From the NCBI GenBank assembly GCA_000434115.1, contig FR894047.1, forward strand, positions 6,180-33,341: a stretch of 27,162 nt of DNA, read 5' to 3'. A program made the translations under genes and the position numbers. A model generated the notes under the pieces. The model was not told where the DNA came from, searched no databases, and worked only from the letters and a program-made list of their open reading frames with translations. Source of the stretch: Roseburia sp. CAG:309 (GTDB taxonomy: Bacteria > Bacillota > Clostridia > Lachnospirales > Lachnospiraceae). Below, piece after piece: positions 13,878-21,654 of this stretch (position 1 is its first letter; every line of letters starts with the position of its first letter).

Positions 13878-16652
13878 ATGAGACAGAATATAGATGACCG
13901 AATGCAGAAAGAAAATAAGGATAATTTTAATATACAGTCATTGAAAAAAGGCTTGTTATTTGGTACCAAAATCTGTAAAAAAACGTGGACGTATAAGATT
14001 GTTGCGGCAGATGAGACATACGCAGCAATGCTTGGAATACCAGCTTCCCAGAAGGAAGAAGCAGTAGGGATGGAGATGCCGGATATCATTCATCCCAATG
14101 ATCTTGGCAGAGTCGTGAAAGAATCTCTTTTGGAGATACAGGGAAGTGGGAAATACGACTGCAAATATCGAATGAAAAATGCAGACGATGAATATCACTG
14201 GGTACGGGATATCGGAGAACGTTTTTGGATTGACGATCAGGAATATATTCAATGTACGGTAATTGATATTGATGAGAAGGAGACGCTGATCCGCCAGCGC
14301 GATGTTACGTACGAAAGTATGCCGGGTGGCGTTATCTTTGTTGTTATCGGAAAGGATAATTTTTACATCCGTGAGGCAAATCAGCATTATTTTGATATGT
14401 TTGGTGTGGAACGAGAGGAATATCTTGGTTCTTCCGGAAAATATACATTCCCGGAGGATCTTCCGAAACTCCGTGAACATTTTGTACGGCAGGCGAAAAA
14501 ACGGGAACCACTGGATTATGAGTTCCGTACGCGCTTGGAGGAAGACGGCGAGATCGTGTGGTATCGTATCATCGGAAATTATATTGATTCCAGAGAGCAG
14601 GGCGAAGAATATCTCTGTATCATGATGGATATTACAACGAGAAAGACGATTCAGTATGAACTTATCAAAGAAAAAGAACGATATGAGAGAACATTAAACA
14701 GTTCGGCAGATCTGTTGTTTGAATACAATGTGCGGCATAAGAGATTCCGGATCCTTGGGCAGAATTATATTTCTGACGATACAAAACTTGCGCTGGAAGA
14801 CAGTATGGATGAAGATTACCGGGAAATTTTGTTTCGGGATGATATTGTATTCCGGGGGGATCGTAATAAGATCAAGCAGTTTATAAGAGGACAGATTTCC
14901 TGCAACGATACTGTCCGTCTGCTCACGAAAAATACAGAGACCGGGAAAGTATACTATGATAATTATGAATTGTTTTTAAATAAGATCATGGTAAAAGAGA
15001 AACCGATCCGTGTGATTGGGTATGCGAAAAAGGTAAGTTATAACGCAGTGCCCGTCACGGAGAGGCAGCAGCTGCATGAAATTTTTGATGAACAGATTGT
15101 AAAGGATTACAGTTTTATTTTAAAAATTGACGTGCCGACGGGGGCTTTTGAACCGTATTTTGTCGAAAAAGCGGATTATGAGTCCTATACGGGAAACCGC
15201 TATTATTCCTCTTTCTTAAAATGGTGGTGCAATACGTATGTGTGTGAAAAAGACCGCAAGGAGATCAGCTTCTTTTTGAAGTTAGATGAGATGCTGCGAA
15301 TCCTTCATTCGGGAGAGCCGAAGGGCTACCGTTTCTGTCAGGTAGAAACGAAGGATTCTCAAAGAAAACATAAATTGTGTGGTTTCTCTTTTTACGGATC
15401 GGATATCAATACGGTGCTTCTTGTTGTACGTGATGTAAGCCAGATCCGGGAAGAAGAAGTATATCAGAAAGAAGCGAGCCAGAAACTGCTTACAGACGCT
15501 CTGACTGAGGCGAGGGCGGCTGTGAAAGGACGTCAGGTACTGATGAAATATCTGGCAGATGAAATGGAAAGTCCGATTGGAAAGATGAAAGATCTTTTGC
15601 TGGAGCCGGAAAACCCGGAACTTCTTACGCAGCTGGAACGTTGTGTGGAATATATGAGTGAGATGATCGGAGGCATGAAAGAGTATCAGCTTCTACAGAC
15701 TCCGTTTGGAAAGAGCAATGATGCTTTCAATCTATATGCCCTCTGCACCGAAGTATGTGAGGAGGAGCGGAAGATTTCACTGGGACTTGATATATCGATT
15801 CAGGAAGTCATTGACCTGCCAATCCATCAGGAATATTATATGTATGGAGAACGGTTTAAGGAAATTCTTGTCAACCTTTTGGGGAATGCTGTAAAATATG
15901 CCCCAAAGGGAAGTGCGGTAAAAATTTATATTCAGGAAACGAATATTGAAACAGACCGCTGTGTGATCCGGATCCGAATGGAAGATGAGGGGCCGGTCAT
16001 CAATGAAAAATATTTTGAGAGAATGTTGGATAATTCGTATGATTACAATATCAATGAAAAAATGATCGCTCTTGGCGGCAGCGGATTTTCAGCTTCGCTG
16101 GTTGCTAAAATAACAGAACTTCTCGGTGGTACGATCGAATTTCGAAAAGGCGCAATGGAAAGCAATGTGGTGGAAATTTCCATTCCGGTATTGTATTATA
16201 ATAAAAACCAGTTCTTCCAGGGAGAGGAGCATAAAGAAGAAGTGATCGAAGAAGTAAATATGCACGGACAGGGCATCCTTCTTGTTGAAAATGCAGAGCA
16301 GAGAGAGTCATTGACTGCCTCCCTTCTACAGGTAAATGGAGCTGTCGTCTATGAGGCGTCGTCCGGTGAAATGGCGATGGAACTGCTGGAGAAATTTAAT
16401 TCCGGTCAGATTACGGCGGTTCTTATGGACAAGGATCTGGAAGATATGAAATGCTATGAACTTGCCAGACAGATTCGGTTTCAGAAGGACAGAGTTTATG
16501 GTAAATTGCCGATCCTGCTTATGTTAGATGGAATTGAGCAGGAAGATAACCGTTTGAATATGCTCAGCGGGATCAATGCGACGATCCATAAGCCGATGAA
16601 TCTTTCAAAACTATTGTGGATGATAGAAAATTTACAGGGGAAAGGAGTCTGA
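13878..16652 (+). CDS. multi-PAS hybrid histidine-kinase-like protein with a degenerate kinase core and receiver domain
   Basis: About 924 residues with no membrane segment, so a cytoplasmic sensor. Two clear PAS domains cover about 15-125 (HPNDLGRVVKESLLE, YRMKNADDEYHWVRDI) and 135-260 (ANQHYFDMFGVEREEYLG), and two more PAS-like regions fill 265-540. The dimerisation region has LADEMESPIGKM where active HisKA proteins read SHEIRTP, so the His is Asp561. The ATPase domain keeps the N box (LVNLLGNAVKYAP, Asn670), but the G1 box is EDEGPVI without its second Gly and the G2 box is GGSGFSASLV. The receiver (about 795-920) keeps Asp851 in LMDKDLEDM and the Lys in IHKPMN, but its acidic pocket is VENA. 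AGGAGG at 13867-13872 fixes the ATG rather than an upstream TTG at 13845. Probably a signalling protein that no longer autophosphorylates. Confidence 0.85.
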   Translation: MRQNIDDRMQKENKDNFNIQSLKKGLLFGTKICKKTWTYKIVAADETYAAMLGIPASQKEEAVGMEMPDIIHPNDLGRVVKESLLEIQGSGKYDCKYRMKNADDEYHWVRDIGERFWIDDQEYIQCTVIDIDEKETLIRQRDVTYESMPGGVIFVVIGKDNFYIREANQHYFDMFGVEREEYLGSSGKYTFPEDLPKLREHFVRQAKKREPLDYEFRTRLEEDGEIVWYRIIGNYIDSREQGEEYLCIMMDITTRKTIQYELIKEKERYERTLNSSADLLFEYNVRHKRFRILGQNYISDDTKLALEDSMDEDYREILFRDDIVFRGDRNKIKQFIRGQISCNDTVRLLTKNTETGKVYYDNYELFLNKIMVKEKPIRVIGYAKKVSYNAVPVTERQQLHEIFDEQIVKDYSFILKIDVPTGAFEPYFVEKADYESYTGNRYYSSFLKWWCNTYVCEKDRKEISFFLKLDEMLRILHSGEPKGYRFCQVETKDSQRKHKLCGFSFYGSDINTVLLVVRDVSQIREEEVYQKEASQKLLTDALTEARAAVKGRQVLMKYLADEMESPIGKMKDLLLEPENPELLTQLERCVEYMSEMIGGMKEYQLLQTPFGKSNDAFNLYALCTEVCEEERKISLGLDISIQEVIDLPIHQEYYMYGERFKEILVNLLGNAVKYAPKGSAVKIYIQETNIETDRCVIRIRMEDEGPVINEKYFERMLDNSYDYNINEKMIALGGSGFSASLVAKITELLGGTIEFRKGAMESNVVEISIPVLYYNKNQFFQGEEHKEEVIEEVNMHGQGILLVENAEQRESLTASLLQVNGAVVYEASSGEMAMELLEKFNSGQITAVLMDKDLEDMKCYELARQIRFQKDRVYGKLPILLMLDGIEQEDNRLNMLSGINATIHKPMNLSKLLWMIENLQGKGV

Positions 16653-16657
16653 TCACG

Positions 16658-17494
16658 ATGAAAAAGGTACTCACGATAGCCGGTTCGGATTGCAGCGGTG
16701 GTGCCGGAATCCAGGCAGATTTAAAGACAATCGGAGCCTTTGGATGTTATGGAATGAGTGTCATTACTGCGGTCACTGTGCAGAATACGTGCGGAGTAAA
16801 GGCGGTTTATCCGGTAGAGGCAGAAGTTGTCCGGCAGCAGTTCGAAGCAGTGTGTGAAGATATTTTTCCGGATGCGGTAAAGATTGGGATGCTTTGCAAT
16901 GAACAAATTATTGAAGCGGTGGCGCAAACGATCGAAGTGATCCGTAAAATGCCGGTGGTACAACCCAAGATCGTACTGGATCCGGTACTCGTATCGACAA
17001 GTGGAAGAGCACTGCTGGAACCGCAGGCAAAAGAGGCATTACAAACCCGTCTGCTTCCGTTAGTGGATCTTGTCACACCAAATCTTGCTGAAACAAAAGT
17101 GCTTTGTAATACGGAAAAAATGGAATTGCCGGAGAGAGAAGCAGCAGGAAGAAAACTGGCAGAAGCGAATGCCTGTGCCGTGCTGATCAAAGGCGGACAT
17201 GGCAGAGAATATGGCGATTCGGATGCACAGGATCTTTTGATCCCGGGGACGAACAAGCCGGCGGTATGGTTTCACGCTCCTTTTATTGAAAATCCGAATA
17301 CACATGGAACCGGCTGCACGTTATCTTCTGCGATCGCCTGCGCACTGGCAGAAGGAAATACGCTGGAACAGAGTGTACAAAAGGCAAAAGAGTATCTGAC
17401 CGGTGCGATTGCTGCCGGACTGGATCTGGGAGCCGGCAATGGTCCCTTGAATCATTTTTACCAGAATGAAAGGATAGAAAAAAATGGCAATTGA
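16658..17494 (+). CDS. thiD: hydroxymethylpyrimidine/phosphomethylpyrimidine kinase
   Basis: A 278-residue ribokinase-fold enzyme of thiamine synthesis and salvage that phosphorylates HMP and HMP-P. The N-terminus VLTIAGSDCSGGAGIQADLK is the family signature; DPVLVSTSGRALLEPQA is the magnesium and phosphate block and NTHGTGCTLSSAIACALA the C-terminal anion hole with the catalytic residue region. AAAGGAG at 16641-16647 supports the ATG at 16658, five bases after the kinase-like gene's stop, so the in-frame ATG at 16616 inside that gene is not used. No TPP riboswitch can fit in this junction; transcription comes from upstream. A pyridoxal kinase of the same fold is the main alternative, but the motifs favour ThiD. 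Confidence 0.93.
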   Translation: MKKVLTIAGSDCSGGAGIQADLKTIGAFGCYGMSVITAVTVQNTCGVKAVYPVEAEVVRQQFEAVCEDIFPDAVKIGMLCNEQIIEAVAQTIEVIRKMPVVQPKIVLDPVLVSTSGRALLEPQAKEALQTRLLPLVDLVTPNLAETKVLCNTEKMELPEREAAGRKLAEANACAVLIKGGHGREYGDSDAQDLLIPGTNKPAVWFHAPFIENPNTHGTGCTLSSAIACALAEGNTLEQSVQKAKEYLTGAIAAGLDLGAGNGPLNHFYQNERIEKNGN

Positions 17495-18254
17495 TGTAAA
17501 AAATAAAAAAACGTCTCTTGACGAAGAAGCCGCAATTTATGAAAAGCGGGATGAAACAGAGAGTGGAAAAAGCAGATGGAAGAAGATGAATCGGAGCCAG
17601 AAGATCACACAGTTTAAAACGTACTATCTGCGCCCGCTTATTGTCGGTGTTTTGATTTTATGTGTGATCGGATTCTTTATTTATAAAGATGTTATCACAA
17701 AAAAAGACATTGCGTTCCGCTGTGCGATCGTGAATGAAGTGGCGACGGAAATACCGGTCAATGCCTTTTCGGATGAGTTTACGCAGTATATGAAATTGGA
17801 TCCGGATAAAAATTTATCGTCATTTCATTTATATTATACCGATACCCAGCTGGCTCAAAAAGTCGGTGCTTCGACGGCGAGTGATCTGTCGCAGATTTCT
17901 TCTCTGATCTATGCTTCTCTGCTGGATGGCATGATTGCAGGGGAAAAAGATTTTACGACATATCACAACAATGGCTTTTTTGTAGACCTCAATGAATTTC
18001 TGTCAGAAGAGGAGTTAAAGGCGATTGAGCCGTATCTGTATATTCCGGACGGCGAAAAAAATACGGAAAAGCATGCGTATGGTGTCTACCTGGAAAAGAG
18101 CGAGCGGTATAACAGTATTTTCCAGGGGGGCGGCGGAGTGGTTCAGAAGCCGATTTATGGGATTATTACTAATTCGGAGAACACCGAACGCGGCAGATAT
18201 TTTCTGTATTATCTCTTTCCGGAATTACAGAAATTAGGGAATCCAATCACATAA
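17484..18254 (+). CDS. single-pass membrane protein of unknown function
   Basis: 256 residues. The first 45 are strongly charged and would face the cytoplasm; one transmembrane segment spans about 51-67 (PLIVGVLILCVIGFFIY); the remaining 190 residues are outside, with YTDTQLAQKVGAS and GIITNSENTERGRYFLYYLF. The outer part loosely recalls periplasmic-binding-type folds seen in small clostridial membrane proteins, but I do not recognise a named family. It overlaps the 3' end of thiD by 11 bases, with AAAGGA placed before its ATG, so translation is probably coupled. It is the last gene before a terminator. Whether it has anything to do with thiamine is unknown. Confidence 0.8.
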   Translation: MAIDVKNKKTSLDEEAAIYEKRDETESGKSRWKKMNRSQKITQFKTYYLRPLIVGVLILCVIGFFIYKDVITKKDIAFRCAIVNEVATEIPVNAFSDEFTQYMKLDPDKNLSSFHLYYTDTQLAQKVGASTASDLSQISSLIYASLLDGMIAGEKDFTTYHNNGFFVDLNEFLSEEELKAIEPYLYIPDGEKNTEKHAYGVYLEKSERYNSIFQGGGGVVQKPIYGIITNSENTERGRYFLYYLFPELQKLGNPIT

Positions 18255-18278
18255 AAGGAGTAGAAAACTACTTCTTTT
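18253..18278 (+). terminator. intrinsic terminator at the end of the GNAT-thiD operon
   Basis: AAAAGGAGTAG (18253-18263) pairs with CTACTTCTTTT (18268-18278) over a four-A loop, with one G-U pair; the U-rich tail is the 3' arm itself. It begins in the stop codon of the preceding gene. Confidence 0.65.
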
Positions 18279-18300
18279 GTGTAATCTTTGCAAATAAGGG

Positions 18301-18329
18301 TTGACATTTGAAAATAATTGTCCTATAAT
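18301..18329 (+). promoter_or_regulatory. consensus sigma-A promoter for the ammonium transporter
   Basis: TTGACA (18301-18306), exactly 17 bases, TATAAT (18324-18329): both hexamers are perfect. Such a strong core promoter suggests that control is exerted downstream, in the leader. The transcript should begin around 18336, leaving a leader of about 180 nt before the start codon at 18519. Confidence 0.92.
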
Positions 18330-18340
18330 GGCAATCGTAA

Positions 18341-18419
18341 ACGACAAAGACGTCAAGCAAATGAAATTCACGACATGGACGTCAAGCAAATGAAATTCAT
18401 TTGCCTTGGCGTTTTTTTT
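18341..18419 (+). promoter_or_regulatory. amt leader: tandem 29-nt duplication and intrinsic terminator (candidate attenuator)
   Basis: Two 29-nt units, 18341-18369 and 18370-18398, are identical except for two adjacent bases (aa versus tg). The second supplies the 5' arm of a strong terminator: ACGTCAAG-c-AAATGA (from 18379) pairs with TCATTTGCCTTGGCGT (to 18412), followed by eight T (18412-18419). The first copy carries the same arm and could compete for the 3' arm. GACGTC, itself palindromic, occurs in both copies (18349-18354, 18378-18383), so the two can also pair with each other and disrupt the terminator base. A terminator between promoter and gene implies regulated read-through. Downstream, GCGGCT (18453-18458) can pair with AGTCGC (18483-18488) around GGT..ACC, forming a second stem-loop before the ribosome binding site. 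The trigger is not identifiable. Confidence 0.75.
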
Positions 18420-18518
18420 GTTTTCATCCTATTTTTTGCTGGCAGATAGGCGCGGCTGGGTGAATAGAGAAATACCGATCTAAGTCGCAGGAAACCAATT
18501 AAACAAGGAGGAATCTTT

Positions 18519-20294
18519 ATGACAGACGAAATTTTAAGTGTAATAAGTGACCAGGTATTTGGTGTCTGGTTTTTGATCGGAGCCGCCCTTGTATTCTGGA
18601 TGCAGGCCGGATTTGCAATGGTTGAGGCAGGTTTTACCAGAGCAAAAAATACAGGTAACATTATTATGAAAAACCTGATGGATTTTTGTATTGGAACAGT
18701 AGTATTTATTTTACTGGGATTTGGATTGTTTCTCGGTGATGACATCGGTGGAATCATCGGAAAACCAAATTTCGCAATCTTTACGGATTATGCAAACTTT
18801 GACTGGTCCGGATTCGTATTTAACTTAGTATTCTGTGCGACGACAGCGACCATCGTTTCCGGAGCAATGGCAGAGAGAACGAAGTTCCTTTCTTACTGTA
18901 TCTACTCCGCAGTAATTTCCGCAGTGATCTATCCAATCGAAGCTCACTGGACATGGGGCGGCGGCTGGTTAGCACAGATGGGATTCCATGATTTTGCCGG
19001 TTCGAACTGTATTCATATGGTTGGTGGTATCTCGGCATTGATTGGAGCGTATCTCCTCGGACCTCGTATCGGTAAGTTTAAGAAGAAAAAAGACGGAAGT
19101 ATCAAAGTTGGTGCATTTCCGGGACATAATATCGCACTTGGTGCCCTTGGTGTATTTATCTTATGGCTTGGCTGGTACGGATTCAATGGTGCAGCAGCAA
19201 CGTCTGTACCACAGTTGGGAGCGATCTTTGTAACCACAACGATCGCACCTGCAGTAGCCACTGTAGTATGTATGATCTTTACCTGGATAAAATATGGTAA
19301 ACCGGATGTTTCGATGTGTTTGAATGCATCCCTTGCCGGCCTGGTAGCAATCACAGCACCTTGTGATGTAACCGATGCTTTTGGAGCAACGATCGTCGGA
19401 GCTGTTTCCGGTGTACTTGTTGTATTCGGTGTATGGCTTCTTGATTACAAATTACGTATTGATGACCCGGTTGGAGCCGTGGCAGTACATATGATGAATG
19501 GTATCTGGGGTACTTTGGCAGTTGGTCTCGTTGCTACGGATACAGCACCAACGTATTCTTTGGCAGGAGCCAATGGAGAGAAACTTCTCGGATTGTTCTA
19601 TGGCGGTGGATTTAAGCTTCTCGGTATTCAGTTTACCGGTATGCTTTGTACCGCATTGTGGACAGCTATTACTATTACGATTACATTCCTTGTGATCAAG
19701 AAAACAGTTGGTCTTCGTGTTACAGCAGAAGAGGAAATTGCAGGACTCGATGCAACAGAACACGGTTTGGAATCCGCTTATTCCGGATTTGTTATCTCGG
19801 ATAGCGTAAATACAATTGGTGACAGCGCATTGGCAGCCATCGCAGCATCCGCACCGGAACCGGAAGAAAAGAAAGTTCCTATGGACGATGCCGTACCGGT
19901 ACAGGTTCGCGAGCCAAAAGAGACATTGGCATCCGATGTCAAATTGTCGAAAGTTACCATTATTTGTAAGCAGAATAAGTTTGAGGATCTGAATACCTCC
20001 CTCAACGAGATTGGCGTCAAAGGTCTGACGGTGACACAGGTACTTGGATGTGGTACACAGAAAGGAAAAGCAGAGTACTATCGTGGTGTACCGGTTGAAT
20101 TCTCCCTGCTTCCTAAGATCAAAGTGGAAGTTGTCGTAAGTGCCGTGCCGGTGAAAACGGTTATTGATGCAGCAAAACAGGCATTGTATACCGGACATAT
20201 CGGAGATGGTAAGATCTTTGTATACGATGTGGAAGATGTTGTCAAAGTCAGAACGGGTGAAACCGGATTTGATGCTTTGCAGGATGACAAATAG
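18519..20294 (+). CDS. amt: ammonium transporter with a fused C-terminal PII signalling domain
   Basis: 591 residues. Residues 1-405 are an Amt/MEP/Rh channel with about eleven membrane helices; the opening WFLIGAALVFWMQAGFAMVEAG is typical, HWTWGGGWL follows, and the pore twin histidines are His166 (NCIHMVGG) and His324 (VAVHMMNG). After a variable linker rich in Ala, Pro and Glu (about 430-470), residues 476-590 form a complete PII (GlnB/GlnK) domain: VTIICKQNKFEDL, GCGTQKGKAEYYRG with Tyr521 at the position of the uridylylated Tyr51, LPKIKVEVVV, and the nucleotide-binding tail TGHIGDGKIFVYDVEDVVKVRTGE. In ordinary genomes GlnK is a separate protein that plugs the channel when nitrogen is ample; here the regulator is tethered. 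AGGAGG at 18506-18511 fixes the ATG. Transcribed alone. Confidence 0.95.
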   Translation: MTDEILSVISDQVFGVWFLIGAALVFWMQAGFAMVEAGFTRAKNTGNIIMKNLMDFCIGTVVFILLGFGLFLGDDIGGIIGKPNFAIFTDYANFDWSGFVFNLVFCATTATIVSGAMAERTKFLSYCIYSAVISAVIYPIEAHWTWGGGWLAQMGFHDFAGSNCIHMVGGISALIGAYLLGPRIGKFKKKKDGSIKVGAFPGHNIALGALGVFILWLGWYGFNGAAATSVPQLGAIFVTTTIAPAVATVVCMIFTWIKYGKPDVSMCLNASLAGLVAITAPCDVTDAFGATIVGAVSGVLVVFGVWLLDYKLRIDDPVGAVAVHMMNGIWGTLAVGLVATDTAPTYSLAGANGEKLLGLFYGGGFKLLGIQFTGMLCTALWTAITITITFLVIKKTVGLRVTAEEEIAGLDATEHGLESAYSGFVISDSVNTIGDSALAAIAASAPEPEEKKVPMDDAVPVQVREPKETLASDVKLSKVTIICKQNKFEDLNTSLNEIGVKGLTVTQVLGCGTQKGKAEYYRGVPVEFSLLPKIKVEVVVSAVPVKTVIDAAKQALYTGHIGDGKIFVYDVEDVVKVRTGETGFDALQDDK

Positions 20295-20326
20295 AATAAA
20301 AAACGTATTATCATAAGTTCTCAAAT

Positions 20327-20375
20327 AAAAAAAGAATGGTTCCTTTATCAATTGGATAACGGAACCATTCTTTTT
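20327..20375. terminator. bidirectional intrinsic terminator between amt and the beta-helix gene
   Basis: AAAAAAGAATGGTTCC (to 20343) pairs with GGAACCATTCTTTTT (20361-20375), and the loop is itself stemmed (TTATC/GATAA). A-rich on the left and T-rich on the right, it gives a U-run on both strands and serves both convergent genes. Confidence 0.9.
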
Positions 20376-20398
20376 GGTGTGCGTCAAGTACTGCACAT

Positions 20399-21634
20399 TT
20401 ATTCGTTTATTTCATATTTATCGTAATGTTTCTCGCTTCTTGCGATGTAGAGTGTGTTCTTGTGATTGATTGCAAAATAGCGGAGGATGCAGTTGTCACC
20501 CAGAGTATTATTTTTCATGCTCTCAATGCTTGCCGCGGAGATGCTGTTGTAAGTTGCTGCATATCTGGCAGCAATGTCACCAGATCCCTCTTTATGACCC
20601 TTGGCGTAAAATGGCATATAAACACCATCGATCTTATTTTCTGAGATGATCGGATCAATCACACCGCCACGCATATAAATGGCAAATTTTTCTTTTTGAA
20701 TGTCATTTGTGCTCCAGCCTTTTACGGTATCGATGGTATTTCCCTTGATAACCGCATTTTTCCAGTTTAACATCATGATCGGACTTTGAACGGAGTCTTT
20801 AAAAGTACAGCCAAGAATCTGAACATTGGTATGGTATTTATTTGGCGAAAAACGATGAGTGTCAATGCCGCGGTGTAGGTTATAGAACCCACAGTTTTGA
20901 ATTGTGACATTGAGAACCGGTGTCTTGTCAAATTTGGAATATTTTCCGTTAAAACCATTGGTTACTTTATCCGGGGTATCGAGGTTGATCGCACAACGTT
21001 CTCCGCTCAAATTGTTTTTAAAGGTGCAATTTTGAACCGTAACGTCTTTGGAAGCGGTTACTTCGATAAAATGTCCGTCGCGGAGATTAGTAAAGGTAAT
21101 GTTATCGATCAGTACATTTTTACAGTGTGGCACACGGATTGCTTCACTTTTATTACAGCCGCTGAGATTCATGATTACCGTACCCTCTCCGATAATCTGA
21201 ATATTTTTTTCACCGTTGTACTTGCCCACAACTCCTTTTTTGTTAATGCGGGAAGAACGTACACATTCAAACATAACATGACCGGCTTTCAGCTTTTTGG
21301 TGTGAGAATTGCCAATCTTATTCATGACAACACCGTCTTGAAGCACGATTTTTACGTTAGAAGGTACTAACAGAGCATTGCTGATGTTATAGGTACCTTT
21401 TTTGATTGTCAGTGTTCCACCGCCTTTTTTCGACATTTCGTCAAGGTAGGAGCGGAGTGTGAGATAATGTTTGGTATACTTATTGTATACCGGATTTTTG
21501 ACATACTTGTTTTTGTAAGGTTTACTGGATGTGCTTACCGTAAAATCCTTTTTTGCCTGAGCCGGCGCGGACACCGTCAGGGCAAACGCAGAAAATAGAA
21601 GCAGAAGTCCCAGTAGTTTTGTGAAATGTTTCAT
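20399..21634 (-). CDS. secreted right-handed parallel beta-helix protein (pectate-lyase-like fold)
   Basis: 411 residues. A signal peptide covers 1-27 with cleavage expected after AQA. The mature part begins with a short stretch before KGGGTLTIKKGTYNISNALLVPSNVKIVLQ, the usual entry into a polysaccharide-lyase-like helix, then repeated rungs such as KNVLIDNITFTNL, KDVTVQNCTFKNN and LNVTIQNCGFYNL. This is the fold of pectate lyases, polygalacturonases and alginate-type lyases, but I cannot assign a catalytic set, so the activity is open. Six or more N-C-x-F rungs are visible. AGGAGG (on the minus strand at 21645-21650) lies ten bases before the ATG. The prfC stop is only 20 bases upstream, so it may be read from the prfC mRNA. 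Confidence 0.87.
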   Translation of the reverse strand: MKHFTKLLGLLLLFSAFALTVSAPAQAKKDFTVSTSSKPYKNKYVKNPVYNKYTKHYLTLRSYLDEMSKKGGGTLTIKKGTYNISNALLVPSNVKIVLQDGVVMNKIGNSHTKKLKAGHVMFECVRSSRINKKGVVGKYNGEKNIQIIGEGTVIMNLSGCNKSEAIRVPHCKNVLIDNITFTNLRDGHFIEVTASKDVTVQNCTFKNNLSGERCAINLDTPDKVTNGFNGKYSKFDKTPVLNVTIQNCGFYNLHRGIDTHRFSPNKYHTNVQILGCTFKDSVQSPIMMLNWKNAVIKGNTIDTVKGWSTNDIQKEKFAIYMRGGVIDPIISENKIDGVYMPFYAKGHKEGSGDIAARYAATYNSISAASIESMKNNTLGDNCILRYFAINHKNTLYIARSEKHYDKYEINE

Positions 21635-21654
21635 AATAATAAATCCTCCTTTAG

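Noticed and set aside
16640..16660. TPP riboswitch controlling thiD
   Set aside because: Only five bases separate thiD from the preceding stop codon; there is no room for the aptamer, and no THI-box was seen within the neighbouring coding DNA.
18361..18449. Leader peptides starting at the two ATGs in the amt leader repeats (10 and 19 codons)
   Set aside because: Neither ATG has a Shine-Dalgarno sequence, the codons show no amino-acid bias suited to attenuation, and the Phe-rich run simply reflects the terminator T-run.
19452..20396. Minus-strand open frame of 314 codons opposite amt
   Set aside because: Antisense to a confidently assigned gene, Cys- and Phe-rich as expected from reversed codons, and it runs through the bidirectional terminator.
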